DNA of 64,000 nt from Dehalococcoidia bacterium (GTDB lineage: Bacteria; Chloroflexota; Dehalococcoidia; Lucifugimonadales; UBA3495): positions 310,001-374,000 of the forward strand of contig JAJDTP010000005.1 in NCBI GenBank assembly GCA_022827095.1, given 5' to 3'. Of the stretch, positions 49,464-58,392 are shown piece after piece (position 1 is the first letter of the stretch; each line of letters begins with the position of its first letter). The notes beneath the pieces are model-generated. The model worked only from the letters and a program-made list of their open reading frames with translations. It did not search any database and had not been told where the DNA came from. A program made the translations under genes and the position numbers.

Positions 49464-50909
49464 TTGAAGGTCACGAGGGACAACGCATCACCAATTGAGG
49501 TCACGCTGTCGGTGGAATTGGCCACGGAAGACGAGAATCCGTTCATTGAACGCTCGTACCGTCGGGTCGTTTCGCGCCTGAACATCCCGGGGTTCCGCCG
49601 GGGACGGGCGCCGCGGCACATCGTGGAGAGCATGATGGGTCGGACCGCACTGTTGCAGGAAGCGCTTGAGTTCATGGTGCCGGAGACGCTGGACAAGGTC
49701 CTGCAGGACGAAGAGGTTTCGGCGTTCGGTGAACCCAGCATTGAAGTCACTGAGCTTGAGCCAGTGTCGTTCACGGCTACGGTCCCGCTGGAACCGACGG
49801 TGGACCTGGCGGGTTATCGCGACATTCGAGTGGAGACCGAGCCGGTGGAGGTGACGGACGAGGAGGTTGACGGGGTCCTGGATCGCGTGCGCGACGAGCA
49901 AGCGATTTGGGAGCCGGTGGAGAGGGCAGCGGAGTATGGCGACCGCCTGAACCTGGACGTCCTGGGAACCATGGACGAGGAAACGGTGGTGGAAGACGAG
50001 GACGTTGAGTACATCCCCAATGAGGAGAACGTGCTGCCGTTCCCGGGTTTTGCTCCCAACCTGGTGGGCCTGTCCGAGGATGACGAAAGCGAGTTCACGG
50101 TCACCGTGCCGGAAGACTACCCGCGTGAACAGTACGCGGGCAAGGATATCCAGTTCAAGGTGTCGGTGCTGTCCGTGAAGGAAAAGGCGCTGCCGGAACT
50201 GGACGACGAGTTTGCCAAGTCGGTAGGCGATGGGTTCGATGACCTGGAAGCTCTGCGGGACAGCATCCGGGAGTCACTGACCAGTCAGGCGGAGAGCGCC
50301 GCTCGCAACGATCTGGAGCAGAAAAGCCTGGAAGCGTTGTGCGACGTGGCAGTGGTCAACGCGTCCCCCCTGCTGTTCGAGCGAGAGCTGGAGGCAATGC
50401 AGGCGGACCGGGAGCGGATGCTGCGGCAGCAGGGGCTGGACCTGGCGACTTACCTGAGGTTCATGGGCAAGTCGGCGGACGAGTTCCTCGATGAAATGCG
50501 CCCCAACGCGGAACGCCGCCTGGTGAGCGCCCTGGTGATGCGGAAGCTGGCGGAGGTAGAGGAGATCGAGATCTCCGACGAAGACATCCAAACGGAAACT
50601 GACCGGCTGCTCGGTCTGTCGGCCGGCGAAGAAGAACAGGACGAGTCGAACCTGGACTCGCTGCGAGAGTTTCTCGGGTCGGAGTCGACGCGGAACAACA
50701 TCCGGTCCACGCTGCACAGCCAGCGGGTCATGGAGCGGCTCACGGACATCGCGCAGGGCAAACTCGACGAGGATGGTGACGCGGAAGCCGGCGCGGCGGA
50801 AGACGCATCCGAATCGGCCGGCGAATCCGAGGCCGTGGAAACAGTTGCAACCACCGATGCAGGCGATGGCGAGGCCACCGCAGGCGATGAGGCGGAGGAA
50901 CGGGAATGA
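49464..50909 (+). CDS. tig: Trigger factor, ribosome-associated chaperone and prolyl isomerase
   Basis: 481 residues from TTG 49464, with AGGAG 10 bases upstream. The ribosome-binding loop GFRRGRAPRHIVESMMG is the family signature. The FKBP-like domain spans about 150-240 (YGDRLNLDVLGTMD...FPGFAPNLVGLSEDDESEFTVTVPEDY), and the C-terminal helical chaperone region follows, ending in a long acidic Ala/Glu-rich tail not needed in relatives. It leads the Clp operon: its stop overlaps the first clpP start. Confidence 0.93.
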   Translation: MKVTRDNASPIEVTLSVELATEDENPFIERSYRRVVSRLNIPGFRRGRAPRHIVESMMGRTALLQEALEFMVPETLDKVLQDEEVSAFGEPSIEVTELEPVSFTATVPLEPTVDLAGYRDIRVETEPVEVTDEEVDGVLDRVRDEQAIWEPVERAAEYGDRLNLDVLGTMDEETVVEDEDVEYIPNEENVLPFPGFAPNLVGLSEDDESEFTVTVPEDYPREQYAGKDIQFKVSVLSVKEKALPELDDEFAKSVGDGFDDLEALRDSIRESLTSQAESAARNDLEQKSLEALCDVAVVNASPLLFERELEAMQADRERMLRQQGLDLATYLRFMGKSADEFLDEMRPNAERRLVSALVMRKLAEVEEIEISDEDIQTETDRLLGLSAGEEEQDESNLDSLREFLGSESTRNNIRSTLHSQRVMERLTDIAQGKLDEDGDAEAGAAEDASESAGESEAVETVATTDAGDGEATAGDEAEERE

Positions 50910-51595
50910 CGTTCGGCCGTCCACCATTCCAGGAGAACCTAGAGATGCCACGAAGTTCCAATCCGTCGGGCATAGTTTCGCCGACCAACGTGATCCCCGG
51001 GATAATCCGGCCGACCACCGAAGGCGAGCGGGCCTTCAATCCCTACTCGTTGCTGCTGCAGGCTCGGATCATTTACCTGGGCACGCCCGTGGACGATGAC
51101 ATTTCGAACGCGATCGTTTCGCAACTGCTGTACCTGAGCTGGGAAAACCCGGACGAGGACATCAGCCTGTACATCAACTCGCCGGGCGGGTCGGTGCTGG
51201 ACGGCATGGCCATCTACGACACGATGCAGTTGATCAAGCCCGACGTGGCCACCATCTGCCTGGGCAAAGCCGCGAGCATGGGGGCGGTGCTGTTGTCCGG
51301 TGGAACGAAAGGAAAGCGGTACTGCACGCGGAATTCCACGGTGCTGATCCACCAAGTGATGGGAGGCATACAGGGTTCGGCGTCGGATATCGAGATCACA
51401 GCCCAGGAGATCCTGCGCCTGCGGGAGCGCCTGAACACCATCCTGTCGGAGAACTGCGACCAGCCGTTTGACAAGGTATCGCGGGACTCGGACCGGGACT
51501 ACTGGATGAACGCCGAAACAGCGGTGGCATACGGGATCGTGGACCATGTGATGGACACGCTGCCCGATTCATTCAATCGCGTATTCGGCGGATAG
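50906..51595 (+). CDS. clpP: ATP-dependent Clp protease proteolytic subunit, copy 1
   Basis: 229 residues. ATG 50906 overlaps tig's TGA as ATGA and has GAGGAA before it; an in-frame ATG at 50945, also with AGGAG, would give the more usual 216. Ser in [11 protein letters not shown], His in VLIHQVMGG and the Asp in the [10 protein letters not shown] region form the triad. NSPGGSV is the oxyanion/strand motif. Confidence 0.93.
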   Translation: MTFGRPPFQENLEMPRSSNPSGIVSPTNVIPGIIRPTTEGERAFNPYSLLLQARIIYLGTPVDDDISNAIVSQLLYLSWENPDEDISLYINSPGGSVLDGMAIYDTMQLIKPDVATICLGKAASMGAVLLSGGTKGKRYCTRNSTVLIHQVMGGIQGSASDIEITAQEILRLRERLNTILSENCDQPFDKVSRDSDRDYWMNAETAVAYGIVDHVMDTLPDSFNRVFGG

Positions 51596-51666
51596 GGACC
51601 GCTGCCACGCCCAAATGGACGTTCAGGTTGTCCGGCTGTCGCCGCAATCAATATCAGGAGACCACA

Positions 51667-52317
51667 ATGGCCGTTCCGTTCGAAGATTCCCCGCTGCTGC
51701 AACCCACCAACATCGTGCCGATGGTCATCGAGACCAGCCCACGGGGAGAGCGGGCATTTGACATTTACTCGCTGCTCCTCAGGGAGCGGATCATCTACCT
51801 GGGAACGCCGATAACCGACCAGGTAGCAAACGTGATCATCGCGCAGTTGTTGTACCTCGAGCGCGAGGACAGCGACCGGGACATCAGCCTGTACATCAAC
51901 AGTCCGGGCGGGTATATCGCGTCGGGGCTGGCCATTTTGGATACCATGCGACTGATCAATTCGCCGGTCTCGACGATATGCGTGGGGACGGCGGCGAGCA
52001 TGGCGACGGTGCTGCTGGCGAACGGAGTGAGGGGCAAGCGCTACTGCCTGGCCAATTCCACGGTGCACATGCATCAACCCAACGTGGGCAGCTTCCAGGG
52101 CCAGGCCGCGGACATCGAAATTCAGGCTAGGGAGATCGTCAGGCTCAAGGAACGACTGACCAGGATCCTGTCAGAAGCAACGGGACAATCCCAGGAGAAA
52201 ATTGCCGATGACACCGACCGGGATTTCTTCTTGACGGCGGAAGAGGCGGTTGAGTATGGGCTGGTAGACGAAATACTGGGGACGCAGACGGAAGAGCAGG
52301 CCGCGGAAGCCGCGTAA
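51667..52317 (+). CDS. clpP: ATP-dependent Clp protease proteolytic subunit, copy 2
   Basis: 216 residues from ATG 51667 with AGGAG. Triad context [14 protein letters not shown] (Ser), [12 protein letters not shown] (His) and [14 protein letters not shown] (Asp). It differs substantially from the first copy around the catalytic Ser and His, so they are likely to form mixed ClpP1P2-type heptamers or separate rings rather than being a simple duplicate. Confidence 0.93.
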   Translation: MAVPFEDSPLLQPTNIVPMVIETSPRGERAFDIYSLLLRERIIYLGTPITDQVANVIIAQLLYLEREDSDRDISLYINSPGGYIASGLAILDTMRLINSPVSTICVGTAASMATVLLANGVRGKRYCLANSTVHMHQPNVGSFQGQAADIEIQAREIVRLKERLTRILSEATGQSQEKIADDTDRDFFLTAEEAVEYGLVDEILGTQTEEQAAEAA

Positions 52318-52357
52318 CAGTCGGGAACCCTCTAAACACCCGACCGAGGACGCACCG

Positions 52358-53752
52358 ATGACCACGGGAAGCCGCAGTTCCAATCGCAATGCTCATCGTT
52401 GCGCGTTCTGCGGCAGCCAGTTTCCGCAGGGCCGTTTGGTACGGCCACCGGGTCAGACCAGGGGTGGCATCTGCTTCGATTGTATCCGCGAGTTGGCCAA
52501 CTACGTGGCCGAGCGCGGCGGCAAAAAGCAGCGGAACGACGGCGGCGGTCGGGCCCGCACCAACGACCGGGTCGAACTGGCGGACAGTCCTCCGCCCAAA
52601 CGCGGCGGGGAAAATCGAACGCTGGTACCCAGGGAGATTTATTCCAGCCTGGACGCCTACGTGATCGGCCAGGAGAAGGCCAAGAAGACGCTGGCGGTCG
52701 CCGTATACAACCACTTCAAGCGCATCCGCAGCGAGGCGACGGACCCGGACGTCGAAGTACAGAAGTCCAACATCCTCCTGATCGGCCCCACCGGTTCCGG
52801 GAAAACCCTGCTGGCCGAAACGCTGGCCCGGTCGCTGGACGTGCCCTTCGCGATATGCGACGCGACGTCACTGACGGAATCGGGCTACGTCGGGGAGGAT
52901 GTGGAGAACATCCTGCTGCGGTTGATCCAGGCCGCCGATTGGGATATCCCACGGGCGGAGCAGGGGATCATATACATCGATGAGCTGGACAAAATCGCGC
53001 GGAAAGAAGGGGTGAACCGTTCGATCACCCGGGACGTGGCGGGCGAAGGGGTTCAGCAGGAGCTGCTCAAGATCATCGAAGGCTGCGTCGCCAACGTGCC
53101 GCCACAGGGCGGCCGCAAACATCCGCACCAGGAGATGCTGCAGATCAACACCAGGAACATCCTGTTCATCTGCGGCGGAGCTTTCGACGGGTTACAGGAG
53201 ATCATCTCCAAGCGGGTGTCGTCGGGGTCGGCGATGGGATTCCTGGCGCAGAGCCAGGATCGAGCCGAAAGAAAGGCGAGTTCCGTGCCGATGCTGGACC
53301 TGGTGACGCCCGAGGACTTGCTCCAGTTCGGGTTCATACCGGAACTGGTGGGCCGGCTTCCGGTGGTCGCGGCGTTGCAGCCGCTGGATCGCGAGGACCT
53401 AATCCGGGTACTGGTGGAGCCGCGGAACGCGATAGTCAAACAGTACCAGCGGCTGTTCCACCTGGACAACGTGAAGCTGGAATTCACCGACGATGCCTTG
53501 GAAGCGGCCGCCGAACGGGCGCTGACCTACCAAACGGGAGCACGTATCCTGCGTCACATCGTCGAGGACGCGCTGATGGAAGTGATGTACGAGCTGCCGT
53601 CGTTGCGGGATATCGGCCGCTGCGTCGTTCACGGCGACGCCATCACGGGGGACGCGTCTCCGAGGCTGTACCGACGCGGAGGCGGGCGGCACCTGACGCT
53701 GAAGTCCGCGCTGGCCCGTTCGCGGTCGAGTCAGCAAAGAAAGTCCGCGTAG
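52358..53752 (+). CDS. clpX: ClpX unfoldase of the ClpXP protease
   Basis: 464 residues, somewhat longer than usual. N-terminal zinc-binding domain with Cys15, 18, 39 and 42, a Gly/Arg-rich linker, then the AAA+ module: Walker A GPTGSGKT (143-150), pore loop [12 protein letters not shown], Walker [12 protein letters not shown], Sensor-type GRLPV (RH family: [11 protein letters not shown]), and [16 protein letters not shown], where the common family text is GARGLRS. C-terminus is a basic 20-residue tail. It ends the operon; the convergent formyltransferase-like gene stops three bases away. Confidence 0.93.
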   Translation: MTTGSRSSNRNAHRCAFCGSQFPQGRLVRPPGQTRGGICFDCIRELANYVAERGGKKQRNDGGGRARTNDRVELADSPPPKRGGENRTLVPREIYSSLDAYVIGQEKAKKTLAVAVYNHFKRIRSEATDPDVEVQKSNILLIGPTGSGKTLLAETLARSLDVPFAICDATSLTESGYVGEDVENILLRLIQAADWDIPRAEQGIIYIDELDKIARKEGVNRSITRDVAGEGVQQELLKIIEGCVANVPPQGGRKHPHQEMLQINTRNILFICGGAFDGLQEIISKRVSSGSAMGFLAQSQDRAERKASSVPMLDLVTPEDLLQFGFIPELVGRLPVVAALQPLDREDLIRVLVEPRNAIVKQYQRLFHLDNVKLEFTDDALEAAAERALTYQTGARILRHIVEDALMEVMYELPSLRDIGRCVVHGDAITGDASPRLYRRGGGRHLTLKSALARSRSSQQRKSA

Positions 53753-53755
53753 CTT

Positions 53756-54571
53756 TTATCCGCCGGCAAGCGCGGCCTCGATGTGCTCGGTGAGAGGCAG
53801 GCCGCCCGGATAGAGAAGTTCCAGGGGTTGCCCCGATGCGTCGAGGGCCGTTTCCGGCCTGACGTTCAACCTCCCGTCGGCGACGGCGCGGAGGGTTTCC
53901 AGGATCAAGTAGGGTTCGCGGCGGTAGCCGGCTTCGCGGATGCGCTGGAACAGCGGGAAGTCTTCGCCTTCAGCGGCCCGGATATCCGTGGCCTCGCGCC
54001 CGCGCACCATATCCCAATACTGATCGAAACCGTCGCCGGTTATCGACACTACGCAATGGGACAGCACGGGGCCGCGGTCCACAACTTCCGTGGCGAGGTG
54101 GATCATTGCTCCGGTTTGCTGGGCCTGAGATCGGATCAACTGCCAGATTACCGACTGCCAGGTTCCAGTGGGCCCGTCCGGCAGTGCGCCGTGGAGGTTC
54201 AGCAGGGGATAGCGCCGGCACATTTCCCCACTGCAGATGAGCATGTATCCGGCCAGGGCGCAAACGTCCGGTCGATAGGGTTCAAGGAGCCGGATGGCCT
54301 CGCGATCAAAACCGAGGCGATGACGCGCCATGGGACCGCCGCCGTGCTCCCGCCGATACCGGCTGGATGACAGGGTTACCAGCGGCAGGCCGTAGGAACG
54401 AACGAGGTCAAAGAACTGGTCAGATCCGTCGGCCTCGCCCGGCTCGCGGTTGCTGAAGACGAACTCGATATCAGCGTCCAAGCGACCCTGTTCGATGGCG
54501 TCGTGAATGAAACGAAGCAGGCCGCGCGAACCTTCTCCCCGGCCGGTGGCAAACCATCCTATACGCAGCAT
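53756..54571 (-). CDS. PurN-like formyltransferase-family protein
   Basis: 271 residues from ATG 54571 (an ATG 18 bases earlier is also in frame). MLRIGWFATGRGEGSRGLLRFI resembles the PurN N-terminus; PLLNLHGALPDGPTGTWQSVIWQLI and TGAMIHLATEVVDRGPVLSHC correspond to the family His and Asp motifs (NIHPSLLP and H-x-D-GP). The common FPG/HPS text is altered, so the formyl acceptor may not be GAR. The gene is last in the dprA-to-formyltransferase run. Confidence 0.78.
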   Translation of the reverse strand: MLRIGWFATGRGEGSRGLLRFIHDAIEQGRLDADIEFVFSNREPGEADGSDQFFDLVRSYGLPLVTLSSSRYRREHGGGPMARHRLGFDREAIRLLEPYRPDVCALAGYMLICSGEMCRRYPLLNLHGALPDGPTGTWQSVIWQLIRSQAQQTGAMIHLATEVVDRGPVLSHCVVSITGDGFDQYWDMVRGREATDIRAAEGEDFPLFQRIREAGYRREPYLILETLRAVADGRLNVRPETALDASGQPLELLYPGGLPLTEHIEAALAGG

Positions 54572-54598
54572 CGGGCAGAGCCGGTACATTGCCGAGGA

Positions 54599-54943
54599 TC
54601 AGAACGGCGGATCGTCATCATCAAACAGGGAGGGGTCATCCGGTTCCAACGGAGGCGGCGGTTCCCAGTCGTCGTCGCCGAGCGGAAATTCGGTAGTGGT
54701 CGATGGCGCCGGAGCGCGGCCGTCTCCGATTTGGGTGATGCGGAGTTCGGTTTCGGTGAGAAGCTCCTGGCACCGGCCGGCCAGTTCCATGCCTTCGTGG
54801 TAGAGACGTTCCGCGTCAGTTAGCGAAAGTTCGCCCTGCTCGAGGCGGGAGACGGTGTCCTCGAGGCGACGATAAACCTCCTCGAAGGGCATCGAGGCGA
54901 GTTGCCCCCGCCAGTCACCACCGGGTTCCGTGATGTCCGTCAT
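54599..54943 (-). CDS. xseB: Exodeoxyribonuclease VII small subunit
   Basis: 114 residues. MPFEEVYRRLEDTVSRLEQGELSLTDAERLYHEGMELAGRCQELL is the XseB signature. The C-terminal 45 residues are a Pro/Asp-rich extension beyond the usual 70-80. It lies 16 bases after xseA. Confidence 0.88.
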   Translation of the reverse strand: MTDITEPGGDWRGQLASMPFEEVYRRLEDTVSRLEQGELSLTDAERLYHEGMELAGRCQELLTETELRITQIGDGRAPAPSTTTEFPLGDDDWEPPPPLEPDDPSLFDDDDPPF

Positions 54944-54959
54944 GATTAGGGACGGGCCG

Positions 54960-56300
54960 CTACAGCAGAGGCTTCATGGCCGGAGGGGAGCCGGAGGAAC
55001 GCCGGCTGCGGCGCTTGTTCGGGTTTGAGGCGGCGATCGGATCGCTGGCTACCGGTCCGGCTGGTATTTCCCGGGGGACGGCATCGGAACCAGGTGAAGC
55101 GGGATGATGGCCGACCGTAGCCGCCAAGCGGCCGCCGGCCAAGGAGATGTCGAGCTGGGCGCCGTCGGAAACCTGTTCGGGCGAAGTGAGCACGGCGCCT
55201 TCGCCGGACAAGCGAACGACAGCGTAACCGCGTCGCAAAGTATCGGCGGGATTGAGCGCGCCCAGCTTTCCCACCAGCGTAGCAACGTCCCGCCCGGCCA
55301 GCGAGTGGCGATGACGAATGGACGCTGCGGCGCGTTCCGCGAATTCGTCGACACTGCGGCGCATGGAGCCAATGTCGGGTGCGCGACGCTGCAGGCGCTG
55401 TTGGTGGAAGAGTACCGATGAACGGAGGCGGTCGACGTGACCCACAACGACCGACGTCATATGCTGCCGTGCGCCAAAAATGTCGGCCATGAGTTGGTTG
55501 CGATCAGGGGTGATCAGTTCGGCGGCGGCCGATGGCGTGGGAGCGCGGCGGTCGGAAACCTCGTCAGCGATGGTGGTGTCGGTCTCGTGGCCGACGCCGG
55601 AGACAATGGGGATGCTGCTGGCAAAGATGGCGCGAGCCACCTCCTCCGAATTGAAGCACCACAGATCTTCAAGAGATCCGCCGCCGCGCGCAACTATGAT
55701 GACGTCTGCGACGCCCTCGTCGTTGAGCGATCGGATTGCGTCGGCAATCAACTCGCCAGCTCCGTCACCCTGGACGGACGTTGGAGACAGGCGCAACTCG
55801 GCGAGGGGGTAACGCCGCATGACGACGTTCTGGATGTCCTGCCAGACCGCGCCGCTGGGCGAGGTAACCACGCCGATGATCCTGGGGAAAGCCGGCACCG
55901 GTCGCTTGCGGGAAGGGTCGAAAAGGCCCTCGGCCGCCAACTGCTGTCGGAGGCGAGCCAACTCCAGAGCGAGGGCGCCGGCACCCACGGGGAGCACCGC
56001 TGAAACCTGCATGTTGGCTTCGCCCGACGGCGGGTAGAAGGTGAAGTTTCCGCCGGCGAGGATTTCCTGACCGTCTTGCAGGTATTCCTGACCAGAGCGG
56101 CCGCGGAACATGACACAGCGGATGCTGCTGCCGTCCTCGCGGAGGGTGAAGTAGGAGTGGCCAGAGGCGACGGTGCGGAGGTTGGCGATCTCGCCCTGGA
56201 CGGTCAGCCGTGAAAGCAGACCGTCCGACTCAAGCTTGTCCTTGAGATAGACGGCCACCTGGCTCACCGTGTGAACTACCGGCGACAGCATGGGCGACAT
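54960..56300 (-). CDS. xseA: Exodeoxyribonuclease VII large subunit
   Basis: 446 residues. An OB-fold domain (about 6-110: VSQVAVYLKDKLESDGLLSRLTVQGEIANLR, SIRCVMFRG), then the catalytic core IIGVVTSPSGAVWQDIQNVV, VIIVARGGGSLEDLWCFNSEEVARAI, and VSGVGHETDTTIADEVSDRRAPTPSAAAEL. C-terminal tail about 65 residues rich in Pro, Ser and Arg. With xseB it degrades single-stranded DNA in both directions. Confidence 0.92.
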   Translation of the reverse strand: MSPMLSPVVHTVSQVAVYLKDKLESDGLLSRLTVQGEIANLRTVASGHSYFTLREDGSSIRCVMFRGRSGQEYLQDGQEILAGGNFTFYPPSGEANMQVSAVLPVGAGALALELARLRQQLAAEGLFDPSRKRPVPAFPRIIGVVTSPSGAVWQDIQNVVMRRYPLAELRLSPTSVQGDGAGELIADAIRSLNDEGVADVIIVARGGGSLEDLWCFNSEEVARAIFASSIPIVSGVGHETDTTIADEVSDRRAPTPSAAAELITPDRNQLMADIFGARQHMTSVVVGHVDRLRSSVLFHQQRLQRRAPDIGSMRRSVDEFAERAAASIRHRHSLAGRDVATLVGKLGALNPADTLRRGYAVVRLSGEGAVLTSPEQVSDGAQLDISLAGGRLAATVGHHPASPGSDAVPREIPAGPVASDPIAASNPNKRRSRRSSGSPPAMKPLL

Positions 56301-56312
56301 CGACGGAGGAGG

Positions 56313-56879
56313 CTACGACACGCGTTCGGAATAGGTCCCGTTGCGGGTATCGACCTTGACGCGGGTGCCCGGGGTGATGAACATCGGGACGGTGATGCGC
56401 AGGCCGGTTTCCAGGGTGGCCGGCTTGTTGCCGCCCTGGGCGGTATCACCCCTGAAGGCGGGCGGCGTGTCAACTACCTCAAGCTCGACATGGATGGGGA
56501 GGTTCACGTTGATGGGGTTGCCCTTGTACAGCACCAACTCGACCATCATGCTTTCGGTCAGGTAGCCCAAGGCGTCACCCAGCTGGTCCGCCGTGAGCTC
56601 GAGCTGATCGAAGGTTTCCTGGTCCATGAAGTAGTAGCTTGACCCGTCGGTGTAGAGGTACTGGGTCTCGCGGTTGTCGACCTCGGCGATACTGAAGGCG
56701 GTGTCGTAGCGCTGGAAGGTGCGTTCGATGACGGTGCCGCTGATCAGGTTTCGCATCTTGATACGGGTGACGGGCGCGCGTTGCTGCATCTTGTGACGCT
56801 CGTAGTCCATCACCTGCCACGGCTGGTTTTCCAGCTCGATTACCATGCCCTTGTTGAGGTCGCCAAAGTTGATACTCAT
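56313..56879 (-). CDS. efp: Elongation factor P
   Basis: 188 residues from ATG 56879. All three domains are visible: KOW-like N-terminus (NFGDLNKGMVIELENQPWQVMDY), YDTAFSIAEVDNRETQYLYTDGSSYYFMDQETFDQ, and C-terminal GLRITVPMFITPGTRVKVDTRNGTYSERV. EF-P relieves ribosome stalling at polyproline. The domain I tip normally reads PGKG or PGRG with a modified Lys34 or Arg32; here the loop is HKMQQRAPVT, with Gln33 and Arg34 at the tip. Lysine modification would therefore not apply. Confidence 0.92.
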   Translation of the reverse strand: MSINFGDLNKGMVIELENQPWQVMDYERHKMQQRAPVTRIKMRNLISGTVIERTFQRYDTAFSIAEVDNRETQYLYTDGSSYYFMDQETFDQLELTADQLGDALGYLTESMMVELVLYKGNPINVNLPIHVELEVVDTPPAFRGDTAQGGNKPATLETGLRITVPMFITPGTRVKVDTRNGTYSERVS

Positions 56880-56923
56880 ATCAGAAATCCCCCGAGCGGT
56901 CGGCCGACCGCAGATGACGGGCG

Positions 56924-57370
56924 TTAACCGGACTCGTCGGCAAGGATGCCGGCCAACGCTTCCAGTGCAGCAGTATAGCCTCTCCAACCGAGCCCGGCAA
57001 TTTGGCCGCGGGCGGTATCGGCCAACACCGAATGGCGTCGCCACTCCTCGCGGGCGTGGATGTTGCTGAGGTGCACCTCGATGACAGGGACGCCGGCGTC
57101 GGTGAGAGCGTCCTTCAGCGACAGGCCGTAATGGGTCAGCGCGCCGGCGTTGATGACGACGCCGTGGATGGAACCAGCGCATTCCTGGAGCTTGTCGATC
57201 AGCGCGCCCTCGTGGTTGGACTGGAAACATTCCACGGAGACGTGCAACGCGGCGGCGCGGTCGCTGATGCGGCGATTGATCTCGTCCAGGGTCAGGACGC
57301 CGTAATGATGCCGGTCGCGACGGCCGAGGGCGTTCAGGTTGGGACCGTGAAGAACGAGGATGCTGGTCAT
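56924..57370 (-). CDS. aroQ: 3-dehydroquinate dehydratase, type II
   Basis: Third step of the shikimate pathway. 148 residues: VLHGPNLNALGRRDRHHYG with the catalytic Tyr in HHYG, FQSNHEGALIDKLQ, GVVINAGALTHYGLSLKDAL, VPVIEVHLSNIHAREEWR with catalytic His. ATG 57370 overlaps the recombinase stop as ATGA, so they are coupled. No other aro gene is seen in the window. Confidence 0.92.
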   Translation of the reverse strand: MTSILVLHGPNLNALGRRDRHHYGVLTLDEINRRISDRAAALHVSVECFQSNHEGALIDKLQECAGSIHGVVINAGALTHYGLSLKDALTDAGVPVIEVHLSNIHAREEWRRHSVLADTARGQIAGLGWRGYTAALEALAGILADESG

Positions 57371-58392
57371 TCTTCTTGCGGAGCCTGGTCGCCGCCGGGA
57401 TCGGGCTCGGACGCGAGGGGATGGAAGTCCATGTAGGCGCGGCGGGCTTCCTGCTTGGTGATGTGGGTGTAAAGTTGGGTGGTGGAAACGCTGCTGTGGC
57501 CGAGGAGTTCCTGGATCACGCGGAGGTCGGCGTCGCCCTCAAGCATGTGGCTGGCGAAGCTGTGCCGCAGGGTGTGGGTGTGGATGCCATCCTTGAGTCC
57601 GGCGCGGGCGGCGTAATCCCGCACGATTTTCTCGATGCTGCGGCGGGACAGGCGGCCGCCGTAGCGATTGACGAACAGCGGGTCGTTGTGGGCTCCGGTG
57701 GCGGCGAAATGGGGCCGGCCGTTCTCCAGGTAGCGGTCCAACGCATCCTGGGCGGGAGCGCCGTACAGGGTCCAGCGTTCCTTGTCTCCCTTGCCGCGGA
57801 CGAGAATCTCGCGGCGATCGTGGTAGATGTCTCCCAAATTCATGCCCTGCAATTCGGCAAGGCGGACCCCGCAGGCGTACAGCACTTCGAGGATCGCGCG
57901 GTCGCGCAGCCCGGCGGGGGTGTCATCGTCGGGCGCGGCGAGCAGTCGGGTGGCCTCCTGCTTTCCGAGGAAGCTGGGCAGCGGCTTTTCCACTTTGACC
58001 GGGAACGAGCGAGCCGACGGGACTGGTGTGGAACCGAACCAACCTTCCTGGACCAGGAAGTTGTAGAACGTCCGGAGAGCGGTGAGCTTGCGGACGATGC
58101 TGACGCGGGCATAGCCGGCCGGCCGAGGGCCGTCGGATCTCCCAGAGGTGGCGAGGAACGCGACGTATCCCCGGAGGAGTTGGCGATCCATGTCACGCAG
58201 GCCGTGGCCGTTGCGCCGGCAGTAGTCCAGAAAGGTATGCAGATCGTCGATGTAGATGCGCCGGGTGTTGTCGGACAGCGCGCGCTGCCCGGTCAGGTAG
58301 AGCCCGTAACGCTCCAGCAGGTCGGCTGTGGCCGGAGCGCAACTCCTAGCATCCCGCGACAGGACCGCGGCGTCTGTCGGGCTAGCCGCCAA
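57367..58392 (-). CDS. xerD: Tyrosine recombinase of the XerC/XerD type
   Basis: Chromosome-dimer resolution at dif. 341 residues from TTG 58392, which overlaps the topA stop by 11 bases and has GGAG upstream; longer frames read through topA. N-terminal SAM-like domain (LLERYGLYLTGQRALSDNTRRIYIDDLHTFLDYCR), catalytic Arg in YACGVRLAELQGM, VRGKGDKERW (Lys), HTHTLRHSFASHMLEGDADLRVIQELLGHSSVSTTQLYTHIT (HxxR, His, Tyr). C versus D type cannot be settled; only one copy is in the window. Confidence 0.86.
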   Translation of the reverse strand: MAASPTDAAVLSRDARSCAPATADLLERYGLYLTGQRALSDNTRRIYIDDLHTFLDYCRRNGHGLRDMDRQLLRGYVAFLATSGRSDGPRPAGYARVSIVRKLTALRTFYNFLVQEGWFGSTPVPSARSFPVKVEKPLPSFLGKQEATRLLAAPDDDTPAGLRDRAILEVLYACGVRLAELQGMNLGDIYHDRREILVRGKGDKERWTLYGAPAQDALDRYLENGRPHFAATGAHNDPLFVNRYGGRLSRRSIEKIVRDYAARAGLKDGIHTHTLRHSFASHMLEGDADLRVIQELLGHSSVSTTQLYTHITKQEARRAYMDFHPLASEPDPGGDQAPQEE

